Shown here: in pieces, positions 1 to 5,692 of the stretch | Layout of the letters: each line of letters starts with the position of its first letter | Numbering within the stretch: position 1 is the first letter of the stretch | The notes under the pieces: model-generated | The model's input: the letters and a program-made list of their open reading frames with translations, nothing else | What the model was told of the DNA's origin: nothing | Database searches by the model: none | From: Clostridiales bacterium UBA7044 | GTDB taxonomy: Bacteria > Bacillota > Clostridia > Oscillospirales > Oscillospiraceae | Direction: 5' to 3' | DNA length: 5,862 nucleotides | Assembly (NCBI GenBank): GCA_002493965.1 | Contig: DLAP01000091.1 | Location: 1 to 5,862 of the forward strand | Position numbers and translations under genes: made by a program

Positions 1-16
1 ATCTTAGCGTTATTCG

Positions 17-195
17 GGTGCAAGGTTTTCGCCGCAAAAACCTTGCACCTGCTTTTCCCGCATGGTTTGCCATGCAGGAAAAGCTACCCATTGATTGCTG
101 TCTGAATTACAAAAAACGGTTAAAAGAGCCGTTTTTTGTAATTGCACACCTTCGGTGTGCGAATAAGTCGCTTTTGGCAACTTATTCAGCAGACA
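17..195 (-). ncRNA. Candidate structured RNA or leader: five consecutive hairpins
   Basis: No coding gene is visible in 1-299. The stretch contains stems 17-29/37-49 (13 pairs, perfect), 51-65/70-84 (15 positions, one mismatch), 105-121/127-143 (17 positions), 144-150/154-160 (7 pairs) and 161-171/177-187 (11 positions). Stems 105-143, 144-160 and 161-187 abut with no gap, and tgtctg (99-104) can pair with cagaca (190-195) to close them into a four-way junction. The imperfect positions of 51-84 and 161-187 become G-U pairs only if the minus strand is transcribed, but the one in 105-143 favours the plus strand. I do not recognise a known RNA family. It could instead be a cluster of terminators or a DNA-level palindrome array. 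Confidence 0.35.
105..143. terminator. AT-rich hairpin with A- and T-tracts, terminator-like
   Basis: A run of six A, a short CGG/CCG stem and a run of six T form a long palindrome that looks like an intrinsic terminator in either direction. On the plus strand the mismatch is a G-U pair, so a rightward role is slightly better supported. It may instead be one arm of the structured element at 17-195. Confidence 0.4.
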
Positions 196-202
196 TTATT
201 AT
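174..202 (+). promoter_or_regulatory. Possible overlapping promoter reading right
   Basis: TTGGCA (174-179), a 17-base spacer and TATTAT (197-202) each differ from consensus by one base. A transcript starting near 209 would meet the terminator at 254-287 and be only about 80 bases long. It overlaps the leftward -10 element, so at most one of the two may be real. Confidence 0.25.
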
Positions 203-206
203 AGCA
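198..206 (-). promoter_or_regulatory. Possible extended -10 promoter reading left
   Basis: The minus strand reads TGCTATAAT, a perfect extended -10 element (TGnTATAAT). No good -35 is seen (ATGCTT at 226-221). Transcription would start near 191, directly ahead of the first hairpin of the array, and run off the left edge. Confidence 0.4.
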
Positions 207-214
207 CATTCGTC

Positions 215-259
215 CGAAAAAAGCATCCCTTGCAGGAAATTTTTTCGAAAAAAGCATCC
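215..259. repeat. 14-base direct repeat duplicating a terminator arm
   Basis: The sequence cgaaaaaagcatcc occurs at 215-228 and again at 246-259. The second copy is the 3' arm plus U-tract of the operon terminator as read on the minus strand. The first copy lies 31 bases further downstream and could pair with the same 5' arm (277-282). The A-tract of copy one can also pair with ttttttcg at 240-247. Confidence 0.6.
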
Positions 260-288
260 ACATGGCCACGCCATGCGGATGCTTTTTC
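246..288 (-). terminator. Intrinsic terminator of the operon, possibly bidirectional
   Basis: A 13-base-pair stem (254-266 with 270-282) and a 3-base loop lie 12 bases beyond the last stop codon. On the minus strand the one non-Watson-Crick position is a G-U pair and the stem is followed by six U residues (253-248), which fits operon termination. On the plus strand the same position is an A-C mismatch, but the stem is still followed by TTTTT (283-287), so rightward termination is also possible. Confidence 0.88.
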
Positions 289-299
289 AAAACAAAGGT

Positions 300-737
300 T
301 TACAGGAAAATCCCCGCAAAGCCCTGAACCGCCAGATACAGACCCAAGGCGCTGACAACAGGGGCAGCAGCAGCCTTTTCGCCGGAAGCGATCCGGGACA
401 CCATAGAGGTATACAGCCAGGTGAGCATGGTGAACACGATGCAGCCACCCAGCCCAATCTTCCAGAAGTCGTGCTGACAGGCAAACCCTGCCATGAGGGG
501 CAGCAGAGCGAAGGTAAGGAAGGAAAGCAGGGCAATGGCCCCATAATTCCGGGGCGCCTTGGGACTGAGGTAGTGCTCCGCCACCAGCACCAAAAGGCTC
601 AGAAGAGCCATATTCGGGATGTCCAGCCTGGGCAGCACCCCGGCAGGATTCCAGACCCGAATCAGCAGCATGACGAGCAGAGCAGCAAAGGTGATAACTG
701 CCAGCAGGGTATTGAGCAAAAAGTCGTTTTTCTTCAT
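300..737 (-). CDS. Unrecognised small integral membrane protein, last gene of the rnf-like operon
   Basis: 145 residues, not recognised as a named family. Hydrophobic stretches at about 7-27, 41-56, 65-86, 93-114 and 124-145 suggest four or five membrane passes. The loops carry charged stretches such as EHYLSPKAPRNY (54-65) and SRIASGEK (114-121). There are two cysteines (C87, C99), spaced unlike the Cys motifs of RnfA/RnfE that hold the membrane 2Fe-2S cluster, and the protein is clearly shorter than RnfA/RnfE (about 190-200 residues). The ATG lies 3 bases after the rnfG stop and has GGGGAGG 7 bases upstream, so it belongs to the operon. Its position is where rnfE follows rnfG in clostridial rnfCDGEAB clusters. 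A structural or electron-transfer partner of RnfD/RnfG is plausible but unproven. Confidence 0.85.
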   Translation of the reverse strand: MKKNDFLLNTLLAVITFAALLVMLLIRVWNPAGVLPRLDIPNMALLSLLVLVAEHYLSPKAPRNYGAIALLSFLTFALLPLMAGFACQHDFWKIGLGGCIVFTMLTWLYTSMVSRIASGEKAAAAPVVSALGLYLAVQGFAGIFL

Positions 738-740
738 AGC

Positions 741-1277
741 TTAACCTCCCCAGGAAGTAGCGCCGGAGGAAGTGTCCGCACCGGTGACGAACCCAACGGC
801 GGAACCTACACTGCGGGTCACAGCCCTGGACGTAACGGTAGCGCCGGTGAGGGCGTCGATGTCCTCACCCACGGCAGCGTCTCCGGTGGTATTCAGAAAT
901 TGGGCCAGGAACTTCCAGTCCGTCAGAGCCTCCTGCCCCAGACCGAGCGTCTCGTGCATATCCCGGATTTGCAGGCCGGTGACCTTTCCTTGATTCGAGA
1001 CACCGATAAGCATGGCAATGTTCCCGGCATAGCCGGAGGTCTGCGTGCCCACCACATAGCCGGTTTCGCCCTTGTAAATGCGCTGGATGTTGGCATCCTC
1101 GCCGGTATAGGGTTCCTCTGTAAAGGAAGTGGAGCCGGGGAGGATGGTCTGCATTTTCTGCGTCAGCTCCTTCTGGGCGACAGAAAGACGAAGGCCCATC
1201 AGGCCATTGTAGGCAGCCAGCAGAATCACGGCGGCGAGGAGAATCGTAGCCAAAGGCATCCAAATCTTTTTACGCAT
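741..1277 (-). CDS. rnfG: RnfG, membrane-anchored extracytoplasmic FMN subunit
   Basis: 178 residues. One N-terminal membrane anchor (about 5-25) is followed by an extracytoplasmic FMN-binding domain. The family segments GYVVGTQTSGYAGNIAMLIGV (around 73-93), QIRDMHETLGLGQ (103-115) and DALTGATVTSRAV (141-153) are clear. The canonical acceptor is T147 within DALTGAT. After the normal end of the domain comes a short tail containing DTSSGAT (168-174), a second complete match to the ApbE target motif Dxx[S/T]GAT, four residues from the C terminus. The start overlaps the rnfD stop by 8 bases and has AAGGAGG 8 bases upstream. The stop lies 3 bases before the next gene, whose ribosome binding site is read from the last RnfG codons. 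T147 flavinylation is expected from family knowledge; a second FMN is inference. Confidence 0.95.
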   Translation of the reverse strand: MRKKIWMPLATILLAAVILLAAYNGLMGLRLSVAQKELTQKMQTILPGSTSFTEEPYTGEDANIQRIYKGETGYVVGTQTSGYAGNIAMLIGVSNQGKVTGLQIRDMHETLGLGQEALTDWKFLAQFLNTTGDAAVGEDIDALTGATVTSRAVTRSVGSAVGFVTGADTSSGATSWGG

Positions 1278-2220
1278 TCTGGCCGCCTCCTTTCTTCACA
1301 CCAAACCGGCGGGGGCTGGTATAGCGGTCAATGACCCAGACAAAGGCATCCATGAGGAGGATCGCGTAGGTAACGCCCTCGGGGAACAGGCCAAAGTAGC
1401 GGAAGAAGACGGTGAGCGCACCGCAGCCGATGCCGTAGACTACCTGCCCTTTGGCAGTGACGGGAGAGGTGGCGTAATCGGTGGCCATAAAGATGGCGCC
1501 CAGCAGAAGTCCGCCGCTAAAAAGCTGATAGAGCATCCAGGAGACAGGGTTCCCGGTCTTGCTGAACACCAGGGTCAGCAGGGCTACAGTGCCCAGGTAC
1601 GCGGTGGGAATGCGAACAGAGATCACCTTCCGGTAAATGAGCCAGCCGCCGCCAATCAGCAGGGCCAGAGCAGAAATTTCTCCGATGGAGCCGGGGCAGT
1701 TCCCCAGGAACATATCCAGGATGCTTTCTTCCGGCAGGGCGGGCATGACCATGTGGTGAAGGGGCGTGGCGGCGGTGACGCCGTCTATGCCCAAGGCAGG
1801 GTACCGGGTCAGGGCGGCGGGGAAGAGCAGCAGGACGAATGCCCGGGCGGCCAGAGCGGGATTAAAAATGTTCTGGCCCAATCCGCCGCACAGGAGCTTC
1901 ACAAACAAAATGGCAAAAGCGCTGCCCAGAATTACCACATAATAGGGAACGGTGGAAGGGAGGGTCAGAGCGAACAGCATGCCCGTCACCAATGCGGAGC
2001 AGTCCGGCAAGGTGTTCCGCTTTTTTGTCACCAGGGAATAGGCCCATTCGGTGAGAACGGCGCAGGCCATGGACATGAGCACAACGGTCAGGCTCCGCCA
2101 GCCCAGCACCAGACAGCCCACCAATGTGGCAGGAATCAGGCCGATGACCACGTCCAGCATGAGCTTACTGGAACGGAAGTCGCCCCGGATATGGGGAGAA
2201 GAAGCGACAGTCAATTTCAT
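1270..2220 (-). CDS. rnfD: RnfD, FMN-carrying integral membrane subunit
   Basis: 316 residues and highly hydrophobic, with the RnfD/NqrB fold expected in the cytoplasmic membrane. Recognisable family segments are SSPHIRG (7-13), DCSALVTGMLFALTLP (73-88), GGLGQNIFNPALAARAF (112-128), GAIFMATDYATSPVTAKGQ (241-259) and PEGVTYAILLMD (280-291). The covalent FMN site on the extracytoplasmic loop is DGVTAAT (146-152), with T152 the expected acceptor. The usual Gly of Dxx[S/T]GAT is Ala here, while Asp, Ala and Thr are kept. The start ATG lies within the rnfC stop (ATGA overlap) and has AAGGAGG about 10 bases upstream. In Rnf this subunit passes electrons between membrane and extracytoplasmic flavins. 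Here it has RnfC and RnfG as partners, but no RnfE, RnfA or RnfB in the operon. Confidence 0.95.
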   Translation of the reverse strand: MKLTVASSPHIRGDFRSSKLMLDVVIGLIPATLVGCLVLGWRSLTVVLMSMACAVLTEWAYSLVTKKRNTLPDCSALVTGMLFALTLPSTVPYYVVILGSAFAILFVKLLCGGLGQNIFNPALAARAFVLLLFPAALTRYPALGIDGVTAATPLHHMVMPALPEESILDMFLGNCPGSIGEISALALLIGGGWLIYRKVISVRIPTAYLGTVALLTLVFSKTGNPVSWMLYQLFSGGLLLGAIFMATDYATSPVTAKGQVVYGIGCGALTVFFRYFGLFPEGVTYAILLMDAFVWVIDRYTSPRRFGVKKGGGQNA

Positions 2221-3527
2221 TTGCTTTTCGCCTCCTTATATTTCCTTTTGGCGTTCCGGAAGGTCTCCACCAGGGGGAGCTTTCCGGGGCAGGTATAGGC
2301 GCAGGAGCCGCACTCGATGCAGTCTAGCAGGTTCAGACGCTCCAATTCGGAAATATCTTCCCGCTTGCCGAACCGGTACAGGTACAGGGGCTGGAGGCGC
2401 ATGGGGCACACCGCAACACACTTGCCGCAGCGCAGGCAGACCGGGTTTTCGGCAGCGCCGTTTTGATCTTTCGGCAGACACAAAATGGAGTTGGTTGCCT
2501 TGACCACCGGCACGCTCAGGTCGCCCTGGGCCATGCCCATCATAGGCCCGCCGCTGATGACCCGCTCGGTTTCGTCCGTCAGTCCCCCGGCTTTTTCAAT
2601 CAGGTCATGGAAGGGGGTGCCGATGCGGACAATGAAATTCTGAGGCTTCTCAATGGTCTCACCGGAAATGGTGACAATCCGCTCGGTAAGGGGCAGCCCC
2701 AGGCTCACCGCCCGGTAAATGGCGGCGAAGGTGGACACGTTGAATACGGCGCACCCGGCGGACACCGGCAGCTTTCCGGGAGCTACCTCCCGGCGGGTGA
2801 CGGCCTGAATGAGCTGCTTTTCGGAGCCTTGCGGGTAACGGGTGGGCAAAACCACGATTTCAATTTCGGGGAAATCGGCTTGCAAGGTGTGCAGCTTTTC
2901 GATGGCCGCCTGCTTGTTATCCTCCACAGCCAGCACCACCCGTTCCGGGCGCAGTACCTGACGGAGGATCATCATGCCCTTGAGAACCTGCTCGGGCTTG
3001 GTGCGCAGGAGGGAATCGTCGGCGGTGATATAGGGCTCACATTCGCAGGCATTGGCGATGAGGGTATCCACATGACCCATGGCGGATATGGCTTTGACAG
3101 AGCCGGGGAAGGCAGCGCCGCCCATGCCCACGAGACCCGCCTCCCGGATGGCATGGAGAATTTCGTCATCGCTTAAGTCCCTCACATCCTTCCCGGGCAG
3201 AGCGGGAGGGAAGGGAGTGTCCTGAAAATCGTTGTCAATGACAACGGAGAGAACCGGACGGCCGCTGACATGGGGCCTCGGCTCAATGGCGGAGACGGTA
3301 CCGGAAACCGAGGCGTGCACAGGCACGCACAGGCCCTCCCCGTCGCCGATCTTCTGACCCAGCAGAACGTGATCGCCTAGGTCAACCAGGGGCACGCAAG
3401 GCGCGCCGATGTGCTGCTGCATGGGAATTACCACTTGCCTCGGGGTGACGGTTAAAAAATCCAGAGAAGTGGTGGACATTTCCTTATTGTATTTGGGATG
3501 AATACCGCCAAAAAACAGGTGTTTCAA
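2217..3527 (-). CDS. rnfC: RnfC, flavin/4Fe-4S NADH-linked subunit of Rnf-like complex
   Basis: Peripheral cytoplasmic-face subunit that links NAD(H) to the membrane part in Rnf (related to NqrA and to the complex I 51 kDa subunit). Numbering from the upstream GTG at 3536 gives 439 residues. The landmarks are: FFGGIHPKYNKE N-terminal signature; a barrel-sandwich segment, about 45-100; the Gly-rich nucleotide/FMN loop GLVGMGGAAFPG (134-145); NACECEPYIT (162-171); an SLBB-like part (about 255-315); and two complete 4Fe-4S motifs, CLRCGKCVAVCP (367-378) and CIECGSCAYTCP (406-417). The proteobacterial C-terminal extension is absent. I chose the TTG at 3527, because AGAGG then lies 8 bases upstream. 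The GTG at 3536 would overlap that ribosome binding site, and an in-frame TGA (the apbE stop) rules out anything longer. The gene overlaps rnfD by 4 bases (ATGA). Confidence 0.95.
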   Translation of the reverse strand: MKHLFFGGIHPKYNKEMSTTSLDFLTVTPRQVVIPMQQHIGAPCVPLVDLGDHVLLGQKIGDGEGLCVPVHASVSGTVSAIEPRPHVSGRPVLSVVIDNDFQDTPFPPALPGKDVRDLSDDEILHAIREAGLVGMGGAAFPGSVKAISAMGHVDTLIANACECEPYITADDSLLRTKPEQVLKGMMILRQVLRPERVVLAVEDNKQAAIEKLHTLQADFPEIEIVVLPTRYPQGSEKQLIQAVTRREVAPGKLPVSAGCAVFNVSTFAAIYRAVSLGLPLTERIVTISGETIEKPQNFIVRIGTPFHDLIEKAGGLTDETERVISGGPMMGMAQGDLSVPVVKATNSILCLPKDQNGAAENPVCLRCGKCVAVCPMRLQPLYLYRFGKREDISELERLNLLDCIECGSCAYTCPGKLPLVETFRNAKRKYKEAKSK

Positions 3528-3532
3528 TAATT

Positions 3533-3540
3533 TCACCTCT
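3533..3540 (-). promoter_or_regulatory. rnfC ribosome binding site that decides the start codon
   Basis: AGAGGTGA on the minus strand matches the anti-Shine-Dalgarno complement over most of its length. It contains the GTG at 3536-3534 that a naive reading would take as the start. The TTG at 3527-3525 lies 8 bases after AGAGG, the same spacing seen before the lipoprotein and rnfG starts, so TTG is the more likely initiation codon. Confidence 0.6.
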
Positions 3541-4559
3541 CAAGTTCTAATATAGTCGGAAAAGTGGGGGCTGAAATACTCCTGGCCCTGGGCATCGACC
3601 CACATGGCTTCCGCCTTTGTTTTGTCCAGCAGGGCCTGGCCTTCTTCCTGGGGAAGGAGGAACAGGGCAGTGGACAGGGCGTCGGCCAGGCCGGAATCGG
3701 CACACAAAATGGTCACAGACCGCCAATAGGTGGAGGGCATCCGGGTTTCCGGGTCGATGATATGATGATAGATTTTACCGTCTACGGTGTAATAGCGTTG
3801 ATAGTCGCCGCTGGTGACAACACTGCCTCCGGTGATGGTCAGGGTGTGGAGGTAATTGCCGCCGTCTGGGTTGTTGATGCCCACCACCCAGGGGGTGCCG
3901 CTGGCATCCTTGGCCCCGGTGGCGCAGACATTGCCGCCTACGCTGATGAGAAGCCCTTCCGGGGCGCTTTCCGCTACCCGCTGGGCAGCCCAGCCCTTGG
4001 CAACGGCTCCCCCATCCAGTTTGAGAAGGGGATCCGTAAAGAATACGGTGCCCGCCTCCTCGTCAATGACACAATCGTCAAAGGAGATGTGCGCTGCCGC
4101 GTTATCCAGAGCTTCCTTTTCCGGAAGCGCGGCGTGGGCGGGATCGTCAATGCCTGCCTCCCGGGCTTTATGCCACAGGCCGAGTACGCTGCCCATGGCC
4201 ACATTGACCTTTCCACCGGTGAGTGTGTAGTATTCCTTACAGTCCAGCAGGAAATCCACAATCACCCGGTCAACCGCCACAGGCCCTTCGGCGGCATGGT
4301 CGTTGACGGTTTTCAAATTAGAGATCCCGTCATAGTCGTTATAGATGTCAAAAAGCTGATGATAGGGAAGCAGGGCGTCCCGGACGGCCTGGGCCTTGAC
4401 GGTGAAAGCCTCCTCATTTTCCGCCCTTCCTACCACGGTGGTTACGGTATCAAACAGCTCCAGAAAGGTGGCAGTATACTGCTTGTCTGCCACCTTTTGG
4501 GGGGCGCAGCCTGACAGCAGGAAGGCTGTCAGCATTAGGGCAAGAAGCCGCTTCTTCAT
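3540..4559 (-). CDS. apbE: ApbE-family FAD:protein FMN transferase, lipoprotein form
   Basis: 339 residues, normal for the family. ApbE transfers FMN from FAD to a Thr/Ser hydroxyl of exported target proteins in a Mg-dependent reaction. Residues 1-18 are a lipoprotein signal (LLSGC, Cys18), which places the enzyme on the outer face of the membrane. Family landmarks are present: LDGGAVAKGWAA (181-192), LISVGGNVCATG (204-215), TSGDYQRYY (249-257), HHIIDPETRMPS (265-276) and ADSGLADALSTA (287-298). The last includes the Asp/Thr pair (D293, T297) typical of the metal site. The ATG shares one base with the stop of the preceding lipoprotein gene, and I see only a weak AAGG upstream, so translational coupling is likely. 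Likely substrates are its neighbours: RnfD, RnfG and possibly the lipoprotein. No key residue appears to be missing. Confidence 0.96.
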   Translation of the reverse strand: MKKRLLALMLTAFLLSGCAPQKVADKQYTATFLELFDTVTTVVGRAENEEAFTVKAQAVRDALLPYHQLFDIYNDYDGISNLKTVNDHAAEGPVAVDRVIVDFLLDCKEYYTLTGGKVNVAMGSVLGLWHKAREAGIDDPAHAALPEKEALDNAAAHISFDDCVIDEEAGTVFFTDPLLKLDGGAVAKGWAAQRVAESAPEGLLISVGGNVCATGAKDASGTPWVVGINNPDGGNYLHTLTITGGSVVTSGDYQRYYTVDGKIYHHIIDPETRMPSTYWRSVTILCADSGLADALSTALFLLPQEEGQALLDKTKAEAMWVDAQGQEYFSPHFSDYIRT

Positions 4560-5662
4560 CAGGACAGGGCCTTGGCAATCAGGGCTTGGAAGCCGCCGAT
4601 GGAAATGGTGACACCGGCCGCCAGATCGGCATCAGCGGGGGCGTTCTTTTCGTTCACGGCAATGTCCGCCACTTGGCCGGCGGTTTTCCCGGTGACGTAG
4701 GAAGCAAAGTTGGCGGCCTGCTCGTTCCATTCATACTGAGAACCGGCGTAAGCCTTCATACCGTAGGCTTCGCCCAACTCGTTTTTGGTCTGAGCGCCGC
4801 TACTAGTGTCGGAGGTGACAGCACCGGCAGAGTCAAAGTTGACCTTGGCCTGGAGGCTGTCGATGAGGCAGGAGGTGATGGTGTCCCCGTTTACGGTGAT
4901 GGCTGCCACATTGCAGTCAAGCTGAGCGGTGCCGTCCTTTTCCTCGGTGGGGGCAGTGGTGCTTCCCAGAGAGGGGATAATGGCCAGCTTCAGGGTATCG
5001 CCTGCGGAGGCTCCCAGATTCTGGGCGTTTGCGGCAGCCTTCTCAATGGCGGAAACATAGCCGCCGATATAGATGGTGGCGGTGGTGGCCAGGTCCGCAT
5101 CGGCAGCATGACCGGTTTCATCCACGGCCATGGTCTTCAGCTCCTCTACGGTCTTGCCCACGGCAAACTGGGCAACAGCGGCGGCCTGCTCGTTCCACTC
5201 ATACTGAGATCCGGCGTAGGCCTTCATGCCATAGGCTTCGCCCAGCTCATTCTTGGTGAGAACCGGGGCGGTTATGTCGGAGGTGATGGCGCCGCTTCCG
5301 TCAAAGGTGACGCTGGCGCCCAGACTGTCGATGAGGCAGCTCTGAATCACTCCGTTTTCATCCAGGGTGACGGCGGCAAAATTGACGTCGAATTTCGCCT
5401 GACCATCGCCGCCTTCACTGGCATTGGTGCAGTCGGTCAGATCGGTGATGATGGCGAGGCCGGTTTTCAAAGCGCCGGAGGCGGGGGTATGGGTTTCGGC
5501 AGGAGCAGCGGTTTCCGTTGGGGCGGCAGTGGGCACTTCGGAAGCGGCAAGGTGAGCGTCCGTGGGGCAGGTGCAGTTGCCGACCACGACGGTGGTTCCG
5601 GCGCAGCCTGTGAGAGCGCCGAGCAGCAGGGCGGCAATCAGGAATAATGCAATTTTCTTCAT
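4559..5662 (-). CDS. Two-domain exported lipoprotein, candidate FMN-carrying electron-transfer protein
   Basis: 367-residue protein that opens the operon. Residues 1-20 form a lipoprotein signal peptide (MKK, hydrophobic core, lipobox LTGC with Cys20), so the mature protein should be tethered to the outer face of the membrane. A Thr/Pro/Ala-rich linker (about 40-63) leads to two tandem copies of one domain, about 66-213 and 225-367, in register with a 156-residue offset. Both copies share a conserved SCLIDSL segment (Cys109, Cys265) and an identical 26-residue block (136-161, 292-317). Each ends in DLATTAT (190-196) or DLAAGVT (346-352). These resemble the ApbE target motif Dxx[S/T]GAT, and align with DALTGAT of RnfG. 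The start is ATG with GGAGG 8 bases upstream, and the stop overlaps the apbE start (TGATG). Adjacency to apbE and rnf genes suggests an extracytoplasmic electron carrier, comparable in idea to Listeria PplA. FMN binding is inference, because neither motif is canonical. Confidence 0.85.
   Translation of the reverse strand: MKKIALFLIAALLLGALTGCAGTTVVVGNCTCPTDAHLAASEVPTAAPTETAAPAETHTPASGALKTGLAIITDLTDCTNASEGGDGQAKFDVNFAAVTLDENGVIQSCLIDSLGASVTFDGSGAITSDITAPVLTKNELGEAYGMKAYAGSQYEWNEQAAAVAQFAVGKTVEELKTMAVDETGHAADADLATTATIYIGGYVSAIEKAAANAQNLGASAGDTLKLAIIPSLGSTTAPTEEKDGTAQLDCNVAAITVNGDTITSCLIDSLQAKVNFDSAGAVTSDTSSGAQTKNELGEAYGMKAYAGSQYEWNEQAANFASYVTGKTAGQVADIAVNEKNAPADADLAAGVTISIGGFQALIAKALS
4712..4789 (-). 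repeat. Internal repeat copy 2 of the lipoprotein gene
   Basis: Encodes residues 292-317, identical in protein to the segment encoded at 5180-5257. The two 78-base copies differ at 8 positions, all silent. It marks the most conserved block of a domain duplicated at a 156-residue (468-base) offset. Confidence 0.9.
5180..5257 (-). repeat. Internal repeat copy 1 of the lipoprotein gene
   Basis: Encodes residues 136-161, the partner of the repeat at 4712-4789. The block begins with TKNELGEAYGMK and ends with EWNEQAA. Sequence outside the block is more diverged between the two domains. Confidence 0.9.
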
Positions 5663-5692
5663 TTAGAATTCCTCCAAACTTTTTTCAAGAGA

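Noticed and set aside
17..187. CRISPR array or tRNA cluster at the left edge
   Set aside because: The hairpins differ from each other in sequence and length, with no repeated unit and regular spacers, and no tRNA cloverleaf with T-loop or anticodon arm can be drawn.
300..737. Calling the last gene rnfE or rnfA
   Set aside because: It is too short, has the wrong cysteine arrangement, and no RnfA/RnfE signature is visible. Position alone is not enough.
18..1334. 438-residue open frame on the plus strand
   Set aside because: It runs antisense through rnfG and the small membrane gene and through the hairpin region. Its translation has low complexity and no family signature, and no ribosome binding site is seen. 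It is a shadow frame of GC-rich coding DNA.
2463..3176. 237-residue open frame opposite rnfC
   Set aside because: It is antisense to conserved RnfC segments including the nucleotide loop and ECEP motif; no independent support.
3564..4514. 316-residue open frame opposite apbE
   Set aside because: The minus strand carries unmistakable ApbE motifs and operon-like spacing; the plus-strand translation shows no recognisable domain.
4586..5647. 353-residue glycine-rich open frame on the plus strand
   Set aside because: It is the antisense reading of the Ala/Thr-rich lipoprotein gene, and its apparent Gly-rich repeats simply mirror the duplicated domain.
5663..5692. Riboswitch (for example FMN type) ahead of the operon
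   Set aside because: The promoter predicts a leader of only about 24 bases, far too short for an aptamer, and the sequence shows no aptamer-like structure.
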